A stretch of 33,719 nt of DNA, taken from NCBI GenBank assembly GCA_036010905.1, contig DASCMH010000058.1, positions 1-33,719 of the forward strand, read 5' to 3'. Each line of letters starts with the position of its first letter. Positions within the stretch are counted from its first letter, which is position 1. The translations under genes and the position numbers were made by a program. This DNA is from SMWD01 sp002729875 (GTDB lineage Bacteria > Pseudomonadota > Gammaproteobacteria > Steroidobacterales > GCA-2729495). Below the pieces are notes generated by a model that was not told where the DNA came from, searched no databases, and saw nothing but the letters and a program-made list of their open reading frames with translations. This document shows, piece by piece, positions 9,300 to 17,399 of the stretch.

Positions 9300-10328
9300 T
9301 CATCCATCAATGGTCCAGATTTCCCCTGAGTGTACATGAGTCATGAAATCTTTCTTGCCGCGTCTTTTTTCGGCTGTTTGAATTTGATCATCCAGTAATT
9401 CGCTATAGGTGGGTTTTTTAATGCATCTCAGAACGCCTAACGGGACCGGAAACTGGTCTTCATTGAGGTGTGCCAGAACATTGGCTGTACTCGATCGCTC
9501 GGACGTTTCGTCATATGGTCGTAATTTGTTCTTTGGGAATTTCGCAAGATCTACGATCTCAGGGTTGCCGGAGGGCATTCTCAATGCACGATCATTGTTC
9601 TTTCCGAAAATCATGGGTTGTCCGTGCCGGATATACAAAGAACGGTCTGCCCGGACTGCTCGTGTGGAGAAAGAATCAAATGCACCATCATTGAAAACAT
9701 TACAGTTCTGCATAATTTCGACGAACGCCGTGCCACGGTGATGCGCCGCTCGGAGCAAAACTTCCTGAAGATGCGCCGTATCCGTTGCGACCGTTCGGGC
9801 GACAAAGGTAGCTTCCGAGGCAACCGCGACCGATATTGGATTAATCGGTTGTTCGATTGTTCCCATCGGGCTGGATTTTGTGCGCTTACCCTGGCGGGAA
9901 GTCGGTGAATATTGGCCCTTGGTAAGTCCATAGATTCGATTGTTAAACAGAAGGATTTTCAAATCGACATTACGGCGCAGGCAATGAACGAGGTGGTTTG
10001 TGCCGATACTCAGACCGTCGCCATCACCGGTCACTACCCAGATCTGCAGATCGGGCCGGCTCACCTGGAGACCGGTGGCGATTGCCGGTGCCCGGCCATG
10101 AATGGTATGGAAGCCGTATGTGTTCATGTAATAGGGGAAACGGCTGGAACAGCCGATACCGGAGACGAAAGTGATTTTCTCACGAGCAAGTTGCAATTCA
10201 TCGCATATTTGCGGCATAACTTTTTGTACCTGGGTCAGAATTGCGTAATCTCCGCATCCGGGGCACCAGCGTACTTCGCGGTCTGATGCAAAATCTTTTC
10301 TGCTGTACTTTTGTTCCGGCATTGTCAT
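9300..10328 (-). CDS. korB: 2-oxoacid:ferredoxin oxidoreductase, beta subunit (KorB)
   Basis: Thiamine-diphosphate subunit of a 2-oxoacid:ferredoxin oxidoreductase, 342 residues. It oxidatively decarboxylates a 2-oxoacid to acyl-CoA and passes electrons to ferredoxin in the cytoplasm. Visible: CPGCGDY (C22, C25), C60 in SGIGC and C209 in MQNCNVFN, the four cysteines expected to hold the 4Fe-4S cluster; the TPP/Mg site GDGDGLSIG (residues 101-109) with NNRIYGLTKGQYSPTS (129-144). The YGLTKGQ form is typical of 2-oxoglutarate enzymes. Its start overlaps the korA stop (ATGA, 10325-10328), so the subunits are translationally coupled. Substrate assignment to 2-oxoglutarate is inferred. Confidence 0.93.
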   Translation of the reverse strand: MTMPEQKYSRKDFASDREVRWCPGCGDYAILTQVQKVMPQICDELQLAREKITFVSGIGCSSRFPYYMNTYGFHTIHGRAPAIATGLQVSRPDLQIWVVTGDGDGLSIGTNHLVHCLRRNVDLKILLFNNRIYGLTKGQYSPTSRQGKRTKSSPMGTIEQPINPISVAVASEATFVARTVATDTAHLQEVLLRAAHHRGTAFVEIMQNCNVFNDGAFDSFSTRAVRADRSLYIRHGQPMIFGKNNDRALRMPSGNPEIVDLAKFPKNKLRPYDETSERSSTANVLAHLNEDQFPVPLGVLRCIKKPTYSELLDDQIQTAEKRRGKKDFMTHVHSGEIWTIDG

Positions 10329-12286
10329 GCCTCTTGTATGCTGGTCAGGTTGTTTGCTGTGATTGTGGGTTCAGGTTTGCCGGCTGGACTGAAGCCCAGC
10401 ATTTTATATATACGATTTTCAACCTCGTTGGTCTGCAAAGGCTGACCACTGATTTTCTCCAAGCCAACCGCGTCAACAAGGTATTCTGCCCTGATAAGCA
10501 TACGGAGTTGACCGGAGTTTAGTTCAGGCATTAGCACCTGTTTGAAGTCACGCAATATATCGCCCAAGTTTGTTGGCAGCGGGTTCAGGTAACGTATATG
10601 TGCGGATGCAACTGACAGCCCGTGTTTTTGGGCATTCTGAACGGCGTGACGTATTGCGCCGTAGGTGCCGCCCCAGCCCAAGACCAGCAGATCCCCGCTT
10701 TTCGGACCAAAGAGTTCGATATTGGGAACGTCATTAGCAATTTTTTGGATTTTCTCGTCGCGCAGGTGAATCATGCGTTCGTGGTTGGCCGAGTCATAGC
10801 TGACTTTTCCGGCAATGTCTTCTTTCTCGATTCCTCCGATGCAGTGTTCCAGTCCGGGTGTACCGGGAATTGCCCATGGTCTGGCCAAGGTATCCGGATT
10901 TCGTGCATAGGGTTGGAATTCTTCGGGATCGTCGGGGAATGACACACTGATATCAGGTAGTTCCGAGTTGTCCGGTATGCGCCACGGTTCGGACCCGTTG
11001 GCGATATAACCGTCGGACAGCAGGAAGACCGGTGTCATATATTTGATAGCCAGTCTATAGGCCTCCAGAGCCATGCCGAAACAGTCGGCCGGACTTTGTG
11101 GTGCAATTACGACGACCGGGCACTCCCCATTCCGGCCATACATCGCTTGCAACAGGTCTGCTTGTTCAGTTTTCGTGGGCAGGCCGGTAGATGGACCACC
11201 GCGTTGCACATTAACTATGACCAAGGGGAGTTCGGCCATCACGGCAAGGCCGATGGCCTCGGATTTGAGCGCTACTCCAGGGCCGCTTGTCCCGGTCAAG
11301 CCAAGTTTCCCGCCGTATGCAGCACCGATTGCCATACCGACCGCGGCAATTTCATCCTCTGCCTGAACTGTACGTACACCGAGATGACGAAATTTCGATA
11401 GTTCATGAAGAATTTCGCTTGCCGGCGTAATGGGATAGGATGCGTACAAGAGTTCAAGTCCGCTGATCGTCGAGGCGGCAAGAAATCCCAACGCCGTTGC
11501 TTCATTTCCGGTAACGCGCCTGTAAGTCCCGGCCGGCAGATTAGCTTTCCCGACACGACATTTACTGATAAACATCTCAATGGTGTCAGCATAGTTGTAG
11601 CCGGCGCGAAGTGCGAGACGATTTGCTTCCGTAAAGATTTCGTATTTTTCGGGAGTGGTCGTACGGCGCTTTTTCTTGTCGAACAACATATCGACCTGTC
11701 GAAGTAGTCCATCGATTGGACGATCGTAAATCCACGCGATCAGACCGACCGTGAACATGTTCTTGCAACGCGATGCATGTTTTTTCCCGAGACCAAGCGG
11801 TTCAACCGCTGCGAGTGTCAGCGAAGTGATAGGGATTGGATATACCTGGTAGCCCGCCAGCGTACCGTCATCTCGCGGATCGGAAGCGCCATATTTTGCT
11901 TTTTTCAAACCGGTCTTGTTGAAGGCATCTTCATTCAGAATAATGATGCCACCTGGTGGCAGGTCGTTGAGGTTTACCGCCAGCGCGGCAGGGTTCAACG
12001 CCACTAGAACATCCAGTCGGTCGCCCGGCGTGTGAATTTCGCCAGAACTGAAATTCAGCTGAAAGCTACTAACGCCAGCACGCGTGCCTACAGGGGCACG
12101 AATTTCGGCCGGAAAGTCAGTAAGTGTACTGATGTCGTGTCCGAGGGCTGCGGAGTCATGAGTGAATAACGAGCCCGTCAGTTGTATGCCGTCACCGGAA
12201 TCACCCGCGAAGCGTATAATTACGCTTTCCTGTACTTCTGGTTCTTTAATCGTGATTTCGCCCGGACGTGCGTCCATAATAGCCAT
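10325..12286 (-). CDS. korA: 2-oxoacid:ferredoxin oxidoreductase, fused gamma-alpha subunit (KorA)
   Basis: Partner of KorB, 653 residues. The N-terminal part (about residues 20-230) is the gamma domain, opening with VIIRFAGDSGDGIQLTG; the rest is the alpha (pyrimidine-binding) domain with YASYPITPASEI (281-292), GTSGPGVALKSEA (332-344) and QRGGPSTGLPTKTEQAD (361-377). This gamma-alpha fusion with a separate beta subunit is the two-gene form found in many aerobic bacteria. No ferredoxin gene is next to it. The start is ATG at 12286 with a second in-frame ATG at 12277; neither has a strong ribosome site. It heads a korA-korB-oppA unit, and its predicted promoter overlaps a 19-bp palindrome. 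Confidence 0.93.
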   Translation of the reverse strand: MAIMDARPGEITIKEPEVQESVIIRFAGDSGDGIQLTGSLFTHDSAALGHDISTLTDFPAEIRAPVGTRAGVSSFQLNFSSGEIHTPGDRLDVLVALNPAALAVNLNDLPPGGIIILNEDAFNKTGLKKAKYGASDPRDDGTLAGYQVYPIPITSLTLAAVEPLGLGKKHASRCKNMFTVGLIAWIYDRPIDGLLRQVDMLFDKKKRRTTTPEKYEIFTEANRLALRAGYNYADTIEMFISKCRVGKANLPAGTYRRVTGNEATALGFLAASTISGLELLYASYPITPASEILHELSKFRHLGVRTVQAEDEIAAVGMAIGAAYGGKLGLTGTSGPGVALKSEAIGLAVMAELPLVIVNVQRGGPSTGLPTKTEQADLLQAMYGRNGECPVVVIAPQSPADCFGMALEAYRLAIKYMTPVFLLSDGYIANGSEPWRIPDNSELPDISVSFPDDPEEFQPYARNPDTLARPWAIPGTPGLEHCIGGIEKEDIAGKVSYDSANHERMIHLRDEKIQKIANDVPNIELFGPKSGDLLVLGWGGTYGAIRHAVQNAQKHGLSVASAHIRYLNPLPTNLGDILRDFKQVLMPELNSGQLRMLIRAEYLVDAVGLEKISGQPLQTNEVENRIYKMLGFSPAGKPEPTITANNLTSIQEA

Positions 12287-12322
12287 TTAGTTTCGCATGC
12301 AGTTTCTGAGTATTTACAGCTT

Positions 12323-12341
12323 GTTATGTTAGCATTATAAC
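12323..12341. promoter_or_regulatory. 19-bp palindrome (candidate operator) upstream of korA
   Basis: GTTATGTTAGCATTATAAC: arms of 8 bases around AGC, matching at 6 of 8 positions as an inverted repeat. It overlaps the predicted minus-strand -10 box of korA. It is identical at 16 of 19 positions to the site in front of the TonB receptor (17341-17359) and resembles sites at 26241 and 32207. The regulator is unknown. Confidence 0.4.
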
Positions 12342-12363
12342 CATACCACAACAAACTCGTCTT
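12334..12363 (-). promoter_or_regulatory. Candidate korA promoter
   Basis: On the minus strand there is a perfect TATAAT -10 box (12339-12334) and a weak -35 AAGACG (12363-12358), 18 bases apart. The leader to the korA ATG would be about 40 bases. The -10 lies inside the 19-bp palindrome. Confidence 0.4.
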
Positions 12364-12401
12364 CACTCTCTGAAAACCTATGTTGCTTAGGGGTTTCGGG
12401 C

Positions 12402-12430
12402 TTGGGGCAATCAGCTTATCAGGCCATAAT
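12402..12430 (+). promoter_or_regulatory. Candidate promoter of the trigger factor gene
   Basis: TTGGGG (12402-12407) and CATAAT (12425-12430) are separated by exactly 17 bases. The leader to the ATG at 12483 would be about 46 bases and contains GAGG at 12469-12472 as a ribosome site. Confidence 0.4.
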
Positions 12431-12482
12431 CTCGTCTTTTGCGGGGCTCTCGAGACACGGCTGGTTTGAGGCATAACCGAAT

Positions 12483-13841
12483 ATGAACAAGAAGATCACC
12501 ATTGATCATCTTAACGGACTGCAATATCGGGTACGGATGGACTTTCCGGTCGGGTCTGTTAATGACATTGTCGAGGAACAGCTTCGCGAGCTTGGAAAAA
12601 CACTCAAACTTAAGGGCTTTAGGAAGGGAAAGATTCCATACGAGGTTGTTCGGGACCGATACGGCGACGAAATTCGCAAGCAGGTTCTCGACGAACTCAT
12701 GCAACAGGCGCTCCAGGAAGTCGCGGAGAAGGAAAACCTTGAATTTGCAGGACAGGCTTCAATTGACAACAAAGCTACCGAACAGGGCGACGATATAACG
12801 ATTGTGGTGAGTGTCGAGGTTTATCCTCAATTTACGGTTATAGGCATTGAAGAACTGACGGTCGAAAAGCCGGTTGTGGAAATTGGTCAGGCCGATGTTG
12901 ATGAATTGATTCATAACTTGCGAAAACGCGCACGTTCCTGGCAAGGCGTTAACCGTCAGGCTCAAGCGGGTGATCGGGTCATGATTGATTTTGAAGGCAA
13001 ACTGGATGGCGGGTTGATCGAGGGCGGCAAGCGAAGAGCAGTGCCTGTTGTCATAGGAGAAGGGGCGGTTAGTGGGGTTACGGAGCAGCGTCTGACAGGC
13101 TTGTCTGCAGGCAACGAAATAGAAATTGAAGCTCAATATTCGGCTGAATTCTCCGATACTTCGTTGGCCGGTAAGACTATTCGATTCTGGGTGCGCATTC
13201 GTGAAGTGGCGGAAGAGGTACTTCCAGAGGTTGATCGTAAATTCTGTAAGAGCTTCGGGATAGAAAGCGGTGAACTGGAAGATTTGCGTTCAGCGGCGAT
13301 CGCAGATATGGAACGAGAAGCTGAGGTTCAATTACTGACTGATATCAAGCTACAGCTGTTTGGGCAGTTACTTGAGCAAAACACTCTGGAGTTACCGACC
13401 GGATTGGTGGAGGAGGAGGCCGGACGTCTCCAGCATCTATCGATGCAACGTGATGGCCTCATCGATATTTCCAAAGCACCGCCTGTCAGCCGATTTCTGA
13501 ATGCCGCCGGACGTAACGTTCATATGGGCCTGCTGATTCGTGAATTGTTTACTGAGCAAGGCATGCAGATCTTGCGTGAGGAAATTAATGACAAAATAAT
13601 CGAACTGTGTCCGCCGGGTCAGGAGCCGGGTAAATACCAGGAACAGTGTTACCAGGACCCGGAGCTGCTTGGTCATATTGAAAATACCGTCATGGATGAG
13701 AAGGTCGTGAACTGGCTGATGCGAAAGGCAAAGACCGTCGAAAAACCAATGAGTTTTTCAGGACTGGTCAGTCGACGCGGTGTCGAGACGGGTATACATG
13801 CGGACATTCTGCCCGGGATTCCGGATAACTCCGGGTCTTAG
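12483..13841 (+). CDS. tig: Trigger factor-like ribosome-associated chaperone, diverged
   Basis: Ribosome-bound folding chaperone, 452 residues, near the family length (about 430-450). The N-terminal domain carries the ribosome-docking signature GFRKGKIP (residues 45-52). The middle PPIase-like domain is recognisable (GDRVMIDFEGKLDGGLIEGG, about 160-180), but its VIGEGAVSGVTEQRLTGL region lacks the usual G(R/S)FIPGFEE(Q/A) sequence, so isomerase activity is doubtful. The C-terminal arms end in VMDEKVVNWLMRKAKTVEKP, as in trigger factors, plus about 25 extra residues rich in G, P and S. It stands alone: the next gene is convergent and the usual clpP-clpX neighbours are absent. It may be a second or specialised copy. 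Its stop overlaps the next gene's stop by 3 bases or so. Confidence 0.85.
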   Translation: MNKKITIDHLNGLQYRVRMDFPVGSVNDIVEEQLRELGKTLKLKGFRKGKIPYEVVRDRYGDEIRKQVLDELMQQALQEVAEKENLEFAGQASIDNKATEQGDDITIVVSVEVYPQFTVIGIEELTVEKPVVEIGQADVDELIHNLRKRARSWQGVNRQAQAGDRVMIDFEGKLDGGLIEGGKRRAVPVVIGEGAVSGVTEQRLTGLSAGNEIEIEAQYSAEFSDTSLAGKTIRFWVRIREVAEEVLPEVDRKFCKSFGIESGELEDLRSAAIADMEREAEVQLLTDIKLQLFGQLLEQNTLELPTGLVEEEAGRLQHLSMQRDGLIDISKAPPVSRFLNAAGRNVHMGLLIRELFTEQGMQILREEINDKIIELCPPGQEPGKYQEQCYQDPELLGHIENTVMDEKVVNWLMRKAKTVEKPMSFSGLVSRRGVETGIHADILPGIPDNSGS

Positions 13842-15394
13842 CCGTCTGCTCCTGCGCAATTCGGCTCCAGGCCGAGTACACGCATGACCGGTTCCAGGTG
13901 CGACTCATAGCGTCGCCATTTTTCGACTGATGTTGAGTAAATCGGTTGCCGAACCTGCATCAAGCTTGCCGTTTTAATGGCTGTCTTGTTGGCATAAAAA
14001 TTTAGGAAGTCTTCGTTCCAGGGGATGCCGCAGAAATCAAAAAGTGCCTGCGACTGGTGCCGTGGATTACTGATCATATCCTCATAGCGGGCGGTAAATA
14101 TTCGATCGCTCAGGAGATTCTTCCAATGGTCCATAAGATTCAGATGGGCTTTGTACATCTTGGCTAAAGATTCCAAACTGCGACTGGCTTCCATCCTATC
14201 GAAGACCTGTTGGTAGCAACTGAGGCAGTTGTCAAGAGGATTACGAAGTGTATGAATAAACTTTGCATACGGAAAGGCCAAATGCAGGATGCCAAGATAC
14301 ATATAACTATTGAGTTGTTTGTCGATAAATATTGGGGCCTGAGTATATATTCTTGAAACTTGGTTTGAGTAATCTGTTGCAATTTGAGCAATATCGTCGT
14401 CCTCAAATCTGGTTGCTGATTCGAGAAAGGGTGTTCCGCTAAATTTGCTTTTGCAGAAATCCTGTACAATACATTGCAGAAGTGTCGATTCCCCAATAGC
14501 CTCTACATCTTTATTGGTTTCTAGGATCTGCTCCGTCAATGTGGAGCCACTGCGTGGCATGCCAACAATAAATATTGGTTGACGACGGTTTTCCGTGTTC
14601 TGTCGATGCTTAGAGAAAAAATTTGTATTAAAAGTATCTATCGTAGCTTGTGCCTCATCGGAGAAATCAACTGATTGCCAATTAGTTTTGTTAGCTAGTT
14701 CAGCTTGTGCCAGATTGAGATAGTTAATCTCCTTGTCTGCATTCTTTTTCCTGCGGTAGACAGTCGCAAGGGAGGTGAGTGTGGAGATGCGATCGTCACC
14801 ATTAAATTCAACTTGTTCCAACCACGCTATTTCATCTTCCGTTAATGCATCAAGGGCAGCTAGCTGCTGATATGCAGGCATAAATTTACTGTCTATACGA
14901 ATTATTGTTCGAAGCTCAGTTTCGGCTCGATCTATTTCGTTGACCTCAATGAGATACGTTGCGAGCATGTGTCGTAATGCACAGCTGCTTGGATTGGCCT
15001 TAAGGGCTCTTTCGATAACATTCAGAGCAGCATCATGCTTATTCAGAGTGCGAAATGCTTTGGCGAGCGCTACGGCTGCATGCAGCTGTTTTGGTGAGAC
15101 CTTCAGGAGTCGCTCGCAGAATTCATTGGTTTCAGCAGGTCTTTGCAGGTCAACCGCCATCTCTAGCATGATGATCGAAGCATCAATGGAAGCGTAGTTA
15201 TGCCCGAGTAGTTGCAGGCAAATATACTGCGCAGATTCGTACTTATTTTCGTCCCGATATTTCGTGGCAGCATGCAGGGCCTGCATCGCAGAAATATTTC
15301 TAACGGGGCTGTTAGGCGCCAGAGAGACCGTCACTTTAGTACGCTCCAGTTTTTTCTGTCGCTTATCCAGTTTCTTGTACGGTGTTTTATTCAC
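13838..15394 (-). CDS. TPR-repeat sulfotransferase family protein
   Basis: 518 residues: a basic N-terminus, TPR-like helical repeats over about residues 40-235, and a PAPS-dependent sulfotransferase domain from about residue 272. The 5'-phosphosulfate loop is FIVGMPRSGSTLTEQIL (275-291); HTLRNPLDNCLSCYQQ (381-396) matches the 3'-phosphate-binding element. Such proteins transfer sulfate to carbohydrates or peptides; this acceptor is unknown and no signal peptide is seen. The start is GTG at 15394 with only a weak ribosome site. The gene contains noticeably AT-rich stretches compared with its neighbours, a possible sign of transfer. Its TAA stop overlaps the convergent trigger factor TAG within TTAG at 13838-13841. 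Confidence 0.87.
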   Translation of the reverse strand: MNKTPYKKLDKRQKKLERTKVTVSLAPNSPVRNISAMQALHAATKYRDENKYESAQYICLQLLGHNYASIDASIIMLEMAVDLQRPAETNEFCERLLKVSPKQLHAAVALAKAFRTLNKHDAALNVIERALKANPSSCALRHMLATYLIEVNEIDRAETELRTIIRIDSKFMPAYQQLAALDALTEDEIAWLEQVEFNGDDRISTLTSLATVYRRKKNADKEINYLNLAQAELANKTNWQSVDFSDEAQATIDTFNTNFFSKHRQNTENRRQPIFIVGMPRSGSTLTEQILETNKDVEAIGESTLLQCIVQDFCKSKFSGTPFLESATRFEDDDIAQIATDYSNQVSRIYTQAPIFIDKQLNSYMYLGILHLAFPYAKFIHTLRNPLDNCLSCYQQVFDRMEASRSLESLAKMYKAHLNLMDHWKNLLSDRIFTARYEDMISNPRHQSQALFDFCGIPWNEDFLNFYANKTAIKTASLMQVRQPIYSTSVEKWRRYESHLEPVMRVLGLEPNCAGADG

Positions 15395-15573
15395 TCGCAG
15401 TTGTCACCAAGAAGTCATCGTGTGTAGATTTTTGACTATGATGTTTTGGCTGTCAATTTTGTTGTGCTAAATCACTGAAAATTATTGTCTGGCAATGAAA
15501 AAGCCGCCTCTCAAAAGAGAGGCGGCTTCCTAAATTGGCTCACACATGCATCCGTGCATGTATGCCAATATGG
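15395..15573. other. Spacer between the PEP-CTERM and sulfotransferase genes
   Basis: This holds the strong minus-strand terminator of the PEP-CTERM gene, a small inverted repeat ACATGCA-TCCG-TGCATGT (15544-15561) just after its stop, and an isolated minus-strand TTGACA that could be a -35 box for the sulfotransferase, without a convincing -10. Confidence 0.4.
15498..15528 (-). terminator. Rho-independent terminator of the PEP-CTERM gene
   Basis: Read on the minus strand, a 12-bp perfect stem AAGCCGCCTCTC / GAGAGGCGGCTT encloses a TTTT loop (plus-strand positions 15501-15528) and runs into TTTTT (15502-15498). It lies about 45 bases after the stop of the gene at 15574. This is the clearest terminator in the window. 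Confidence 0.9.
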
Positions 15574-16626
15574 CTACTTCTGAAGCGTGGCGGTTCGTCG
15601 GCGAGTCCAGCCGAGCAGACCCAGAGCTGAACCGAATAACCATACTGCAGCGGGTACAGGAATAACGACTGTATCAGCGGCAAACGTCCAGGCAACCCAG
15701 GTGCGTCCGTTTCTGCCGGACAGGGATTCCTGAACCAGGAACCCTTCTATGCCCGTAACGCCACCGGCGCCATCTGTCTGGATTTTAAGAAGTATGTTCT
15801 CAAAATCACCCCGGCCTTCCAGTGAACTTGCACTCGCGCAGGCACCACCGACGCCGCCGGTACCAAGATTGCTGTCGGTACAGCTATAGCCGGTAGAGCT
15901 TTGTGATGCGGTTGTGCCGATACTGGCTACGGTGCCGACAGTTCGGTTAATGTTGCCAGATGCGTTCTCGGTGACGAACTCATCTTCCCAGGTTGCGATA
16001 CCGATGTTCGACATCGACGCCGGGTCCCAGTACGGAACGTCGGCCGAACTGCCGTTGCTGTCCGCACCAGTTTCGCTGGTGAAATCATCACCACCCGGGT
16101 TGAGTGTATTGTCGTGCAGCAGATAGGCCGGGAAACCCGCGCTACCGATAATCAACTCATTGCCGTTCACAATATCCGCGGCCTTGGGAGCCAACGTCAG
16201 TGTTCTGCTCGCCCACGTTTCTTCACCACGACCGGCAGTACCGCCGGCGCTGAAGTTGTGAATTGCGACCGAGCCGATCGTCAGTGTACCGGAGACAGTG
16301 TTGCCGGTACCGATCGTAATATTTGCAGTTACGTTCGGCGCGACCTTGCCGTCACCCGCTGAAGGTGTGGCCGTCCCAATACTGCTGCTGTAAAAGCCGC
16401 TGCTTGGTGCGGGGCCAACCCACGGATCGGTCGAGTAGAGTGTTTGCAAAGCGGCGTTGGAGCCATTGTAAGTACAATCGTCGCCGTTAATTTTTAGGAG
16501 TGCCCAAGGGCAGGTATTTGAATTGTTGCGCACACTGCCTGTCAGAGTTGTTGCTTCCGCCGGCTGAAATGCCAGCGATGCAAGCCCTAAGACACCCGCA
16601 GCGCCAAGGATTGTTAGTTTCTTCAT
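15574..16626 (-). CDS. PEP-CTERM sorting-domain surface protein
   Basis: Exported protein, 350 residues. The signal peptide is MKKLTILGAAGVLGLASLAF with cleavage after PAEA (about residue 25). The body is rich in G, S, T and N and contains CPWALLKINGDDCTYNGSN near the mature N-terminus. The C-terminus is a standard PEP-CTERM signal: VPVPAAVWLFGSALGLLG, a hydrophobic helix, then WTRRR. Such tails are recognised by an exosortase, which is not in this window. The ribosome site AAGGGG lies 10 bases upstream. The body is about 70% identical by eye to residues 25-320 of the protein at 19858-22095, so the two are close paralogues. Body function is unknown. Confidence 0.9.
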   Translation of the reverse strand: MKKLTILGAAGVLGLASLAFQPAEATTLTGSVRNNSNTCPWALLKINGDDCTYNGSNAALQTLYSTDPWVGPAPSSGFYSSSIGTATPSAGDGKVAPNVTANITIGTGNTVSGTLTIGSVAIHNFSAGGTAGRGEETWASRTLTLAPKAADIVNGNELIIGSAGFPAYLLHDNTLNPGGDDFTSETGADSNGSSADVPYWDPASMSNIGIATWEDEFVTENASGNINRTVGTVASIGTTASQSSTGYSCTDSNLGTGGVGGACASASSLEGRGDFENILLKIQTDGAGGVTGIEGFLVQESLSGRNGRTWVAWTFAADTVVIPVPAAVWLFGSALGLLGWTRRRTATLQK

Positions 16627-16926
16627 TTCGGTGTATCCCCTTACTCATATCCATCTTTCAAAAATGAACTTTTGCATCATCGAGCAGTTAAGATTTTATG
16701 TCACCGACCTTCCTAGATATCGAATAACACTATCCAAGTGATGTCTGAATCGACTTCTGTGACTCGGCCATCTTATCAAACGTTACTGATTCTTAAACGC
16801 TTTAAAGTTGACAAGATCCGTAGCTTTCCGGCCTAGGCTCACGCCTAGTGTGGCTTTTAGTTTACTTTTCTGACGTACCTAATATAGGGGAAACACCACG
16901 CAGTATCTAGTATTCTTTGACATAAT

Positions 16927-16966
16927 CTGGGTGTTAATTTTGCCAACTGGGTGTTAATTTTGCCAA
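16927..16966. repeat. Two perfect tandem 20-bp repeats
   Basis: CTGGGTGTTAATTTTGCCAA occurs twice, head to tail, at 16927-16946 and 16947-16966 without mismatch. A 20-bp period is close to two helical turns, so a protein could bind both copies on one DNA face. An alternative is a remnant end of a mobile element. Confidence 0.9.
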
Positions 16967-17340
16967 GTGGTATGATTGAGAATGAGAAATATTTTTTATA
17001 AACAATACATTATAAGTTTAGATTTCTTATTATTACGTCGTAAGGTTGTTATGCGGTGAATACCATAAGTCGTCTGGCAGAAGATACTGTTGCGCAATGC
17101 GGCGCAGCATAGGCCTGAACTTGCTGTATTCGGCCGTGTGTCGAGTGTTTGGACTCGTTGCTGACCTTAATTCTATATACAAATTCAGGGAAGATTGTGT
17201 TGCAGGACAGGTCGGCATGGTTCATATTTTGAACACTGTAACCAGGTCGTTGTCGATATTCTTGGTGCCGAGAGGTAAGGCAAATATCTGAAAAATAAAT
17301 AGTTGTGTCGCCTCGCATTTCGTTATCACATTGTACGGTC

Positions 17341-17359
17341 GTTATGCTACCATTACAAC
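17341..17359. promoter_or_regulatory. 19-bp palindrome (candidate operator) upstream of the TonB receptor
   Basis: GTTATGCTACCATTACAAC, an imperfect 8-3-8 inverted repeat (5 of 8 positions), is 16 of 19 identical to the korA site. A perfect TATAAT (17360-17365) directly follows, placing the site between the expected -35 and -10 of the receptor promoter. The leader to the ATG at 17400 would be about 28 bases. Confidence 0.4.
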
Positions 17360-17399
17360 TATAATAATGTCGATACGAATTCCAATTAAGGGTGGTCTG

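Larger units (their letters stand above)
16627..17399. other. Long gene-free region upstream of the surface protein and TonB receptor
   Basis: About 770 AT-rich bases between divergent genes. It contains a hairpin CTAGGC-TCAC-GCCTAG (16833-16848) followed by a T-rich stretch, two tandem 20-bp repeats (16927-16966), TTATTACGTCGTAA (17030-17043, also present inverted before oppB), and the receptor promoter. Short open frames at 17046-17291 (+) and 17049-17318 (-) overlap each other and match no family I know. The region may be regulatory, or a decayed gene. Confidence 0.5.

Noticed and set aside
17046..17318. Small overlapping frames on both strands in the long control region
   Set aside because: They overlap each other, have no good ribosome site and no family resemblance; a decayed gene is possible but not supportable.
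17331..17399. TTG start for the TonB receptor adding 23 residues
   Set aside because: It would place the predicted promoter and palindrome inside the coding region and put a polar tail before a good signal peptide.
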